Shown here: one piece after another, positions 1 to 6,408 of the stretch | How positions within the stretch are numbered: position 1 is the stretch's first letter | Layout: every line of letters starts with the position of its first letter | DNA from: Ruminococcaceae bacterium UBA866 | GTDB taxonomy: Bacteria > Bacillota > Clostridia > Oscillospirales > Ruminococcaceae | Direction of reading: 5' to 3' | NCBI GenBank assembly: GCA_002295325.1 | Contig: DBGA01000032.1 | Coordinates: forward strand, 8,544 to 16,338 | Length of the DNA: 7,795 nucleotides | The notes under the pieces: model-generated | What the model was told of the DNA's origin: nothing | Seen by the model: only the letters and a program-made list of their open reading frames with translations | The model's database searches: none | Position numbers and translations under genes: made by a program

Positions 1-534
1 TATAAGTTACAGGGTAAAGGAAGTTATGTAACTACTAAACAAACCGATATTCAACTTAATCACTTGCAAGGCTTTAGTGAAGAAATGAAAGCACTTGGAT
101 TAGTACCATCTACGACTTTGATTTCAAAAGAAATTATAACTCCTAGTGAAGCAGTTGCAAAAGCTCTAGGAATTAATATTTCTCAGAAAATCTATTTAAT
201 CATCAGATTACGTTGCGCAGATAATATGCCAATGGCAATAGAACGTGTGCATCTTCCATTTCATCGTTTTCCTGGACTTGAAAATGAAGATTTAACCAAA
301 TCGCTATATGAAGTTTTGCGATTTAACTATAGGTGTGAGAATAAAAAAGCAGTTCAATGTATCAAGGCTGGATCGGCTTCGGATAAAGAGGCAGAATTGT
401 TAAAAATAAAAATCGGAAAACCTGTGTTATATATTAGACGTACTACTTATGAGCGAGATGGAAAACCATTTGAGTATGTACAATCGACCTATCGCGGAGA
501 TAAATATCAATTCAATGTTACCATTAATAAATAA
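1..534 (+). CDS. GntR/HutC-family transcriptional regulator, C-terminal part (5' truncated by window edge)
   Basis: The frame is open from base 1 to the TAA at 532-534, giving 177 visible residues; the true start lies upstream of the window. The first residues (LQGKGSYVTTKQ) match the wing at the end of a GntR winged-helix DNA-binding domain, so most of the helix-turn-helix is missing only because of the window edge. From about residue 22 (GFSEEMKALG) to the end it reads as a UTRA ligand-binding domain: RLRCADNMPMAIERVHLP, then SLYEVL, then the closing block PFEYVQSTYRGDKYQF with the conserved Glu, Tyr and Arg-Gly-Asp of the family. UTRA regulators usually repress sugar or amino-sugar operons and are released by a sugar or sugar phosphate. 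Its position immediately upstream of an ABC sugar importer, with a palindrome in the promoter between them, suggests it controls this locus. The effector cannot be named from sequence. Confidence 0.93.
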   Translation, partial: YKLQGKGSYVTTKQTDIQLNHLQGFSEEMKALGLVPSTTLISKEIITPSEAVAKALGINISQKIYLIIRLRCADNMPMAIERVHLPFHRFPGLENEDLTKSLYEVLRFNYRCENKKAVQCIKAGSASDKEAELLKIKIGKPVLYIRRTTYERDGKPFEYVQSTYRGDKYQFNVTINK

Positions 535-552
535 GGGGCTAGAGAGCCTTTT
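533..552 (+). terminator. small hairpin overlapping the regulator stop codon
   Basis: An 8-bp stem (AAGGGGCT 533-540 with AGCCTTTT 545-552, including two G-T pairs) closes on an AGAG tetraloop. It begins inside the TAA stop codon and ends in only four T residues. It could be a weak first terminator or a 3'-end stabiliser. The better terminator lies about 30 bases downstream. Confidence 0.4.
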
Positions 553-575
553 GCTTGAGATAGATAAATTAGCAT

Positions 576-619
576 AAAAAGTGCATGTTCCAAATAAAAA
601 CTGTAACATGCTTTTTTTT
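576..619 (+). terminator. Rho-independent terminator of the regulator gene
   Basis: A 7-bp stem, GCATGTT (583-589) with AACATGC (605-611), is preceded by an A-run (576-580) and followed directly by eight T residues (612-619). The loop is 15 bases, larger than usual, which lowers stability. A-run, stem and T-run together fit an intrinsic terminator. It would separate regulator transcription from the importer operon, and its T-run touches the -35 of the proposed next promoter. Confidence 0.72.
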
Positions 620-645
620 AGATATATTTGTTATGATAACATAAT
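617..645 (+). promoter_or_regulatory. predicted sigma-A-like promoter of the importer/catabolic operon
   Basis: TTTAGA (617-622, four of six matches to TTGACA) and CATAAT (640-645, five of six matches to TATAAT) are separated by exactly 17 bases. This places the start of transcription near 652, about 30 bases before the TTG start codon. It lies directly after the regulator's terminator and is the only sizeable gap before the importer genes, so it probably drives the whole downstream operon. It is a consensus match read by eye, in AT-rich DNA where chance matches are common. Confidence 0.5.
629..641 (+). promoter_or_regulatory. candidate operator for the GntR/UTRA repressor
   Basis: TGTTATGATAACA is a perfect inverted repeat of two 6-base arms around a central G. 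It has the GT...AC form common to operators of GntR-family regulators. It occupies the promoter spacer and the first two bases of the proposed -10, the classic place for a repressor to exclude RNA polymerase. The neighbouring regulator gene is the obvious candidate to bind it. A second, AT-only inverted repeat (ATAATAA 641-647 with TTATTAT 654-660) follows at once and may be chance. Confidence 0.55.
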
Positions 646-669
646 AAGTAGTTTTATTATTATAGGTTA

Positions 670-674
670 GGGAG
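670..674 (+). promoter_or_regulatory. ribosome binding site supporting a TTG start
   Basis: GGGAG lies seven bases before TTG at 682. No ATG lies in the same frame near this site, and the reading frame has family-typical permease sequence soon after. This spacing is the reason for choosing the TTG start of the first permease. Confidence 0.65.
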
Positions 675-681
675 TGTTGTT

Positions 682-1626
682 TTGTCTGCTGTTATTAAAA
701 AGGGACCGATTAATAAGCAAACCAGTAAACTGAAGCCACAAAAGAGAGGAAATCTAAAAAAGCAAGAGGCGAGATTAGGGTGGTTGTTTGTTTCCCCAGC
801 TCTTATTGGGTTTAGCGTTTTCACATTTGCGTCCATTATCCGTTCTTTGTATTACTCTTTTACAGAGTGGGACTTATTGACTGAGCCAAAATTGATTGGA
901 TTTAATAATTTTTTGAAGATATTCAAGGATAAATATTTTTATCAATATATGGGGAACACCTTTTATTTTGTAATTTTTCTAGTTCCCATTGTTTTAATGA
1001 TATCATTATTACTTTCAATTATAATAAATAAAAAGTCAAAAGGTATTGTAAAGGCGTATCGTGCCGCATTATTCTTACCATCTATTACATCGACAGTAGC
1101 AATTAGTATGGTATGGCTCTGGATTTTTAATCCGGATATGGGTATATTGAATAACTTCTTATATGCAATCGGATTTAACGATGCACCAGCGTGGCTCAAC
1201 AGCGCCGAGTGGAGTAAGCCAGCGTTGCTCGTTATGAGGGTTTGGCAAATGAGCGGATATTATATGATTATGTTTTTAGCTGGACTACAAACAATTCCGG
1301 AAAGTTTGTATGAAGCTTCTGAAGTAGATGGAGCCAATAAAATAAAGCAGTTTTTTAAAATTACAGTTCCAATGCTATCTAATACATTTTTTGTTGTAGC
1401 AATTTTATTGGTAATCGAAGCGTTCAACATGTTTGAGAGCGTATTTATCATGACAGGTGGAGGTCCACTAGGATCTACTAGCACCATCATGTACTACATT
1501 TATGAAAAAGCATTTAGTTATTATGAAATGGGTTATGCGTCTGCACTAGCTTGGATTTTCTTTATTATTATAATGATTGTTACGCTAATCCAATATCGCT
1601 TCCGCAATGAACAGGGGGGAGAATAA
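682..1626 (+). CDS. carbohydrate ABC transporter permease, MalF/UgpA type
   Basis: This 314-residue inner-membrane protein is one half of the translocation channel of a CUT1-type sugar importer. Hydrophobic segments fall at about residues 33-53, 93-115, 129-149, 180-201, 233-251 and 284-305, giving the usual six-helix layout. The EAA loop that contacts the ATPase is clear at 211-230 (EASEVDGA, then FFKITVP), followed by the MTGGGP segment at 257-262 seen in many MalF-type permeases. The first 31 residues are hydrophilic and very basic (many Lys/Arg), a cytoplasmic tail seen in Gram-positive members. The start is TTG, chosen for its GGGAG site. The next permease starts two bases after the stop, so the two are surely co-translated. 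The sugar cannot be deduced from this subunit. Confidence 0.93.
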   Translation: MSAVIKKGPINKQTSKLKPQKRGNLKKQEARLGWLFVSPALIGFSVFTFASIIRSLYYSFTEWDLLTEPKLIGFNNFLKIFKDKYFYQYMGNTFYFVIFLVPIVLMISLLLSIIINKKSKGIVKAYRAALFLPSITSTVAISMVWLWIFNPDMGILNNFLYAIGFNDAPAWLNSAEWSKPALLVMRVWQMSGYYMIMFLAGLQTIPESLYEASEVDGANKIKQFFKITVPMLSNTFFVVAILLVIEAFNMFESVFIMTGGGPLGSTSTIMYYIYEKAFSYYEMGYASALAWIFFIIIMIVTLIQYRFRNEQGGE

Positions 1627-1628
1627 TA

Positions 1629-2480
1629 ATGAAATTTAAACTAACAGCAGCAAAAAAAATACGGTTTACCGCATATCATATTTTTATGATTATATTGTCT
1701 GCAACTATGATTTATCCCTTTTTGTGGTCCTCAATATCTTCGTTTAAAACAATTGAACAACTATATTCAGGTAACCCTTTAAATTTAATACCAAAGCCGT
1801 TTACGCTTGAGAATTATCGTAGGCTGTTTGAAGTTCTACCTTTTGGAAAATTTATTTTTAACTCAATTTGGTTGTCTATCTTAATTCCATTTACAATGAT
1901 TGTTGTTGCTTCGTTTACAGCTTATGCGCTGACAAGATTGGATTTTAAGGGCAGAAACTTGCTGTTTTTAGCGTTTATTGCAACAATGATGATACCTAGC
2001 CACGTTACATTAATTCCAAACTACAAAACAATTGTGGATATGAATTTATATAATACATATACAGCATTATTTTTAACAAGTATGTTTACCGCATCTAATG
2101 CATTTAATATTTTCTTCTTTCGCCAATTCTTTTTAAGTATTCCAAAAGATTTGGAGAATGCAGCAATTATTGATGGTTGCTCTCGCATAGGAGTGTTTTT
2201 TAAGATTATTTTACCAAACTCTAAGCCAGCCATAGCAACCACAGCAATACTAAGTTTCCGTACGGTGTGGAATCAGTTCTTGTGGCCAATGATTGTTATT
2301 AACGATTTTGAAAAGATGACGTTGACGGTCGGACTAAAATACTTGAAAGAATGGGAACCAAATTGGGCTGTACTTCTAGCCGGTGCAACCATTAGCATAC
2401 TCCCAATTATTGTTGTGTTTTTCTTATTCCAAAAGCAATTTATGTCGTCTTCAATGAACTCAGGATTTGGCGGAAAATAA
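1629..2480 (+). CDS. carbohydrate ABC transporter permease, MalG type
   Basis: This 283-residue membrane protein is the second permease of the importer. It has hydrophobic segments at about residues 16-36, 77-101, 110-130, 143-165, 199-222 and 247-268. The EAA loop is at 176-196 (ENAAIIDGC, then FFKIILP), with Asn in place of the second-position Ala of the common EAA and Cys in place of the usual Ala after DG. The residues PFLWSSISSFK near the N terminus and NPLNLIPKPFTLENY at 49-63 are typical of the MalG/CUT1 group. The ATG start follows a strong AGGGGGGAG site that lies inside the end of the upstream gene. The two-base intergenic gap shows tight coupling with the MalF-type partner, with which it should form the channel heterodimer. 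Confidence 0.93.
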   Translation: MKFKLTAAKKIRFTAYHIFMIILSATMIYPFLWSSISSFKTIEQLYSGNPLNLIPKPFTLENYRRLFEVLPFGKFIFNSIWLSILIPFTMIVVASFTAYALTRLDFKGRNLLFLAFIATMMIPSHVTLIPNYKTIVDMNLYNTYTALFLTSMFTASNAFNIFFFRQFFLSIPKDLENAAIIDGCSRIGVFFKIILPNSKPAIATTAILSFRTVWNQFLWPMIVINDFEKMTLTVGLKYLKEWEPNWAVLLAGATISILPIIVVFFLFQKQFMSSSMNSGFGGK

Positions 2481-2534
2481 TAGGTGAATAGCCACTAAAG
2501 GCTTCATATAAATTAAATAATTGGAGGATTTACA

Positions 2535-3845
2535 ATGAAAAAGTTCAAAGCTACTCGAGCAGTAGCACTACTTATGGCACTTACTTTGTCAATTGGATTA
2601 ACTGCATGCGGTAAAAATTCCGCTTCTGATCCTGCTTCATCACCAACTACTCCAACCGCTTCACAAGATTCAAAACCCAAAGAGCCTGAAACCTTAAAAG
2701 TTTATACTTGGTGGGATATTACAAAATTTGCTCACCTACAAAAAATGGAAGCTGATTTTGAAACAGCAAACCCAGACATTAAGCTAGAATTTGTAACAAT
2801 ACCAAGTAAATATGCTGATACAATGGTTACAAAACTTGCAGGTGGTGAAATTCCAGACGTTATGATGCTTGCTATGGACCAAGTGCCACGTTATGCACTA
2901 TCAGGTATGCTATTACCATTAGATGATTTGGCATCTGCTGAATATAAAGGTTCACTATATCCAGTTGTAAAGAACGCGTTGACTGTTGATGGTAAAATGT
3001 ACGCTGCAGCTCGTGATGTTACACCAAAAGTTATGTATCTTAACACTAAGATGTTTGAAGATGCAGGGGTTCCAATTCCAGCAGATACTTGGACTATGGA
3101 TGAGTTTACAGAGACTACAAAAAAATTAACAAAAGGTAGCGGCGCTACTGCTCAATGGGGATATTATTGGAAGAATTATACTGATCAAACTTTTGCGATG
3201 ATTGCTGCATTTGGTGGAGAGTTATATGCTAAAGATGGAAAGTCAAGCGTATTATCTACTGACCCTAATACTAAAAAAGCAATGCAATATATGTATGACT
3301 TGTATAACACACACAAAGTTTGCCCTTCTGCCGCACAAGCTGCACAGTTTGGCGATAATGAATTTTCACCATTTATGGCAAATAAAGTTGCAATGCAAAT
3401 AGGGGCACTATCAACCGCATCTACATTTGATGGCAACAAAACACCATATACTGTACTACCTATGCCTTCAATTGATGGTGTAAGCAAAACATCTTCGTTT
3501 GTTAATACTTGGGTTGTACCAAAAACAGCGAAACATCCAGAGCTATCATGGAAAGTTGTAGAATTCCTCTCAGGAAAAGATGGACAACAAATTGCACTTG
3601 ATATGAACTATGGCTTACCAGCATCAAACAAGGTTGATACGGCTGCTTTTGAAGCTAAAACACCTTATAACAAATATTTTGTTAAAGCATTAGATACAGC
3701 AGTTCCTTACCCAGTTAATATGAACGGATCTGCTTTCCAAACAATGTTCCAAAAAGAGTGTGAAGCTCTATGGGCTGGTGCTGTGAAACCAGAAGATTTT
3801 ACGAAAAATGTAGATGAACAAGCAACAGCTATTCTAAGCAAATAA
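2535..3845 (+). CDS. extracellular sugar-binding lipoprotein of the ABC importer
   Basis: This 436-residue solute-binding protein captures the substrate outside the cell and delivers it to the two permeases encoded just upstream. The N terminus has a basic stretch (MKKFKATR), a hydrophobic core and a lipobox LTAC with the lipidated Cys at 25. A Ser/Thr/Pro-rich linker follows to about residue 47. The mature part starts with LKVYTWWD and continues with typical family-1 (MalE-like) blocks such as FETANPDIKLEFV, the aromatic-rich WGYYWKNYTDQTF and the late NTWVVPKTAKHPELSWKVVEFLSG. Length and layout are normal for the family. The ATG has GGAGG seven bases upstream (2523-2527). A very stable stem-loop just after the stop codon may raise its mRNA level relative to the neighbours. 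Aromatic residues suggest sugar stacking, but the ligand is not readable. Confidence 0.95.
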   Translation: MKKFKATRAVALLMALTLSIGLTACGKNSASDPASSPTTPTASQDSKPKEPETLKVYTWWDITKFAHLQKMEADFETANPDIKLEFVTIPSKYADTMVTKLAGGEIPDVMMLAMDQVPRYALSGMLLPLDDLASAEYKGSLYPVVKNALTVDGKMYAAARDVTPKVMYLNTKMFEDAGVPIPADTWTMDEFTETTKKLTKGSGATAQWGYYWKNYTDQTFAMIAAFGGELYAKDGKSSVLSTDPNTKKAMQYMYDLYNTHKVCPSAAQAAQFGDNEFSPFMANKVAMQIGALSTASTFDGNKTPYTVLPMPSIDGVSKTSSFVNTWVVPKTAKHPELSWKVVEFLSGKDGQQIALDMNYGLPASNKVDTAAFEAKTPYNKYFVKALDTAVPYPVNMNGSAFQTMFQKECEALWAGAVKPEDFTKNVDEQATAILSK

Positions 3846-3856
3846 CCTTTGAGGTG

Positions 3857-3892
3857 TTGGATAATGAGGGAGCTTATAGCTCCCTCGTCCAA
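3857..3892 (+). promoter_or_regulatory. strong intercistronic stem-loop after the binding-protein gene
   Basis: A perfect 9-bp stem, GAGGGAGCT (3866-3874) with AGCTCCCTC (3878-3886), closes on a 3-base loop. An outer 5-bp stem (TTGGA 3857-3861 with TCCAA 3888-3892) adds to it across a small internal loop. No T-run follows, so it is unlikely to be a full intrinsic terminator. Similar hairpins after binding-protein genes of ABC operons, as in the E. coli mal operon, protect upstream mRNA from 3' decay. That role is inferred here from position and structure. Confidence 0.7.
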
Positions 3893-3907
3893 TATCAAAA
3901 TGAGGGT

Positions 3908-3912
3908 AGGAG
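3908..3912 (+). promoter_or_regulatory. ribosome binding site fixing the start of the first SIS gene
   Basis: AGGAG lies seven bases before ATG at 3920. An in-frame GTG at 3854 would start within or before the stem-loop, has no suitable site, and would add 22 residues unlike the family, so 3920 is preferred. Confidence 0.8.
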
Positions 3913-3919
3913 AATTATT

Positions 3920-4672
3920 ATGACAATAAAATACGTGGATGACGGAGCTTACATTACTAAAATTTGTGATATGCTACACGTCGTAGAACATGACGAAATT
4001 ACAGCCATCGAAGAAGCTGCACTTATGGCGTTTAAATCCATCCAAAATGGAGGTCTTCTTCATGTTTTTTCTACAGGGCATTCCCACATGATTGTAGAAG
4101 AGATGTTTTATCGCGCAGGAGGTTTAATTGCTGTTAATCCTATTTTAGATAATTCGCTAATGTTACACGAAGGTGCAGTTACCAGTACAGAAAATGAGCG
4201 ATTACACGGCAAGGCAGAAGAAGTTTTAAGCAAAGCCAACTTACAAAAAGGAGATACTATTATTATATCTTCCAACACCGGCATCAATGCGGTTCCAGTT
4301 GAGGCTGCTTTATATGCTAAGAGTAAAGGCGTTGCTGTAATAGGAGTTACTTCGGTAGAGGCTTCAAGAGGGCTTAAATCGAGGCATAATGATGGGAAAA
4401 AACTATATGAGGTTAGTGATATAGTTATTGACAATCATGCACCAATTGGCGATGGATTGGTATGTGTGCCAATCAATGGACAGATTACAGGTGGGGCTTC
4501 TACCTTTAGTAGTTTATTTATCGCACAAAGAATTGTGCTTAAAATTGAAAACTTATACTTGGCTAATGGACTAACTCCCCCGATCTTTATGAGTGCAAAT
4601 ATTCCAGGTGGTGATGAACATAACGCAAGTGCCGTTATCAAGTATCAAGATAGAATTAAAGCCTTAAGATAA
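3920..4672 (+). CDS. SIS-domain protein, UPF0309/sugar isomerase-domain family (first copy)
   Basis: This 250-residue cytoplasmic protein probably binds, and may isomerise or cleave, a phosphosugar. It carries one SIS (sugar isomerase) fold. A helical N-terminal part of about 45 residues is followed by the first phosphosugar loop (FSTGHSHMIVEEMFYRAGG, residues 50-68) and the second loop (ISSNTG, 116-121) preceding NAVPVEAALYAKSKG. The segments DNHAPIGDGLVCVP and GGASTFSSLFIAQ (171-203) and a C-terminal IPGGDEHN (228-235) are characteristic of the group usually annotated as 'sugar isomerase domain-containing protein' or UPF0309. Length is normal. It is not a MurQ etherase, GmhA or GlmS domain by its motifs. 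It follows the binding-protein gene and lies 13 bases before a sugar kinase, so its substrate may be that kinase's product. The exact reaction is unknown. Confidence 0.85.
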   Translation: MTIKYVDDGAYITKICDMLHVVEHDEITAIEEAALMAFKSIQNGGLLHVFSTGHSHMIVEEMFYRAGGLIAVNPILDNSLMLHEGAVTSTENERLHGKAEEVLSKANLQKGDTIIISSNTGINAVPVEAALYAKSKGVAVIGVTSVEASRGLKSRHNDGKKLYEVSDIVIDNHAPIGDGLVCVPINGQITGGASTFSSLFIAQRIVLKIENLYLANGLTPPIFMSANIPGGDEHNASAVIKYQDRIKALR

Positions 4673-4685
4673 AGAGGTAAGAGAG

Positions 4686-5645
4686 ATGAATTATTATATC
4701 ATATGCGATGCAGGTGGTACCAAAGCTGATTTTATTTTATTTGATGGTGAAGGACATTTCCTAGCACGTCACCGAAATGCGGGTGCAAATGCAATTTTTA
4801 TTGGCGTTGAAGCCTCACTGGTGGCTGTGATTAATGGAATCCAAAGTTGTTTGTCACAAGCAAATTTGAACATTGAATGTATTACTAGTATTACATTGTT
4901 TATCCCAGGGTTTCGTTCTTGTATTGAAACTCTAAAAAAACAATTGCATTATGATAATATCACTCTACAAGGTGATGAAGAAAATGCATTTTATGGAGCA
5001 CTTGGAAAAAAGCAAGGGATTGTTGTGTTAAGTGGAACTGGCTCGTTTGCCAGTGGAAAAGATGGGCATGGGAATGAAGTAGTTTGTGGTGGCTGGGGAC
5101 CTATGATAGGCGATTATGGTAGCGGCTATCATATAGGTGCTATGTGTATGAGTCATGTGGCACAGCTATATGATGAGGGCAAGCACAACACTATTTTAGA
5201 ACTACTTATGTTAAAAGAACTAGGAATCGAAACTGTACCTATGTTACGCCATTTAATTTATAAAGAAGAATTTTCAAGATCAAAGGTTGCAGATTTATGT
5301 AAGACCGTTGCTAAGGCAGCGCAGCTTGAAGATGAAACAGCATTGCTCATTCTTGAAAAAGCGGCACATGAATTGGTGGCTTTGGTTACAACGATTGCTA
5401 AACGAATAAATGGAGAAAGTTTAGAAGTTTCACTGATTGGTGGAGTCACTCAAATTGGCCCCCTTATGACACAGAAATTTCAAGAAAAGCTCCTAATAGC
5501 ATTACCGCAAGCAAAGTATGTAGCATGTAAATATTCACCTGTTATTGGTGGAGTACTATATGTGCTTGCTAATATTGAGGGTTGCAATATTGAAGACCCA
5601 ATGATAATACAAAATATAGAAAAAGAGGTTGACAAAGTATGTTAA
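4686..5645 (+). CDS. BadF/BadG/BcrA/BcrD-type ATPase, likely N-acetylglucosamine-type sugar kinase
   Basis: This 319-residue cytoplasmic enzyme has the ASKHA (actin-like) ATPase fold of the BadF group, whose members of this size are mostly GlcNAc or MurNAc kinases. Visible motifs are phosphate-1 DAGGTKAD (residues 8-15), FIPGF (72-76), GDEENAFYGAL (96-106, with Asp97 the likely catalytic base), phosphate-2 LSGTGS (115-120), GGWGPMIGDYGSGYHIG (135-151) and the adenosine-loop IGGV (251-254). It should phosphorylate a hexose or amino sugar with ATP. MurK of Clostridium acetobutylicum, from the same superfamily, phosphorylates MurNAc and GlcNAc, but specificity here cannot be read. An AGAGG site (4673-4677) precedes the ATG by eight bases. 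The gene sits between two related SIS genes and overlaps the second by seven bases, pointing to one joint pathway. Confidence 0.88.
   Translation: MNYYIICDAGGTKADFILFDGEGHFLARHRNAGANAIFIGVEASLVAVINGIQSCLSQANLNIECITSITLFIPGFRSCIETLKKQLHYDNITLQGDEENAFYGALGKKQGIVVLSGTGSFASGKDGHGNEVVCGGWGPMIGDYGSGYHIGAMCMSHVAQLYDEGKHNTILELLMLKELGIETVPMLRHLIYKEEFSRSKVADLCKTVAKAAQLEDETALLILEKAAHELVALVTTIAKRINGESLEVSLIGGVTQIGPLMTQKFQEKLLIALPQAKYVACKYSPVIGGVLYVLANIEGCNIEDPMIIQNIEKEVDKVC
5624..5628 (+). promoter_or_regulatory. ribosome binding site of the second SIS gene, inside the kinase gene
   Basis: AGAGG is ten bases before ATG 5639 and sixteen before the in-frame ATG 5645, so 5639 is the better start. With either start the gene overlaps the kinase stop codon (TAA 5643-5645), so translational coupling is likely. 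Confidence 0.55.
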
Positions 5646-6379
5646 TGGATCAATATTTTGAGGGTATGAAGAGCGTATTGAAAAAGGTAGAAGATACGCA
5701 ACGTGAAGCAGTTATCACAATTGCAAATGAAATTGCACAACGTTTGTCAAAAGGTGCAGCGTGGCACATTATGGATACTGGACATATGCTTATGTTTGAG
5801 GGCTTTGGTCGTACAGGTGGAATGATGTCCCTAAAAGCAATTAGAATTACTTCTGATATTCAAAATCCAGTTCGTCATAGACCTTCCCCGGCGAGGGGTA
5901 TTGTAGGATATGATACGATTCCAGGCTATGCAGATTATGTACTTGGGCGTGCTAATATTCTAAATGGCGATATCATTATGATTGGCTCAGTGTCTGGATA
6001 TAGTTATTTCCCCGTGGATTTAGCATTAAAAGCCAATGAAATGGATTGTCTTACAATAGCAATCACTACAATAGACTATTCCAAACGACTTACATCCAAG
6101 CATCCGTCTGGCAAGCGTTTGTTTGAGGCTTGTACTTATGCACTTGATAACTGCTCTAACTATGGAGATACTTTGGTAGACGTGCCTGAGCTGGGACAAT
6201 CTATTTGTCCGGCAAGTGGAATTGGTGCAAGTTATGTAATGTGGGCTTTACAAAGTACTGTTATTGAAAAAATGTTGGAGATGGGTTTAAAACCGAGTGT
6301 TTATATTTCCAATCATATGCCAAATGCTTCTGCAATTAACGGAGAGGCATTAGACACGTATGAGAAATTTGGATATTAA
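5639..6379 (+). CDS. SIS-domain protein, divergent second copy of the UPF0309-like family
   Basis: This 246-residue cytoplasmic protein aligns from end to end with the SIS protein encoded upstream of the kinase. IMDTGHMLMFEGFGRTGG (residues 44-61) matches the first phosphosugar loop, GSVSGYSYFPVDLAL (116-130) the second, NYGDTLVDVPELGQ (174-187) the GDGLVCVP block, and NHMPNASAINGE (225-236) the C-terminal IPGGDEHN block. The two have clearly diverged. Here the TGHS of the first loop is TGHM, the SSNTG loop is GSVSG, and the middle (about 72-100) is rich in Arg/Pro (NPVRHRPSPARG). It may have another substrate, or pair with the first copy in a mixed oligomer, since SIS active sites often form at subunit interfaces. 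The start at 5639 overlaps the kinase by seven bases; ATG 5645 (two residues shorter) is the alternative. The reaction is unknown. Confidence 0.82.
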   Translation: MLMDQYFEGMKSVLKKVEDTQREAVITIANEIAQRLSKGAAWHIMDTGHMLMFEGFGRTGGMMSLKAIRITSDIQNPVRHRPSPARGIVGYDTIPGYADYVLGRANILNGDIIMIGSVSGYSYFPVDLALKANEMDCLTIAITTIDYSKRLTSKHPSGKRLFEACTYALDNCSNYGDTLVDVPELGQSICPASGIGASYVMWALQSTVIEKMLEMGLKPSVYISNHMPNASAINGEALDTYEKFGY

Positions 6380-6394
6380 TCTTTGAAAAGAATT

Positions 6395-6400
6395 AAGGGG
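6395..6400 (+). promoter_or_regulatory. ribosome binding site of the hydrolase gene
   Basis: AAGGGG lies eight bases before ATG 6409 and only two before the in-frame ATG 6403, so 6409 is taken as the start. The 29-base gap after the second SIS gene shows no promoter or terminator, so this gene belongs to the same operon. Confidence 0.7.
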
Positions 6401-6408
6401 ATATGAGT

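Noticed and set aside
2490..2503. Hairpin AGCC-loop-GGCT between the MalG-type permease and the binding protein
   Set aside because: The stem is only four base pairs with no T-run; too weak to call a regulatory element.
3854..3919. Upstream in-frame extension of the first SIS gene from GTG 3854
   Set aside because: It would put the start at the strong stem-loop without a suitable ribosome site, while ATG 3920 has AGGAG at ideal spacing and gives a family-like N terminus.
4108..4434. 108-codon open frame on the - strand inside the first SIS gene
   Set aside because: It lies wholly opposite a clear gene, has low-complexity composition and no ribosome site or family features that I can see; it is a shadow frame. 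The same holds for the - strand frames at 3185-3487, 963-1199 and 1260-1490.
3920..6379. Reading the SIS genes as MurQ (MurNAc-6-P etherase) and thus a MurNAc recycling operon
   Set aside because: Both proteins are about 250 residues, and I do not see the GAGTSGRLG motif or the longer C-terminal part of MurQ. The UPF0309-like blocks fit better.
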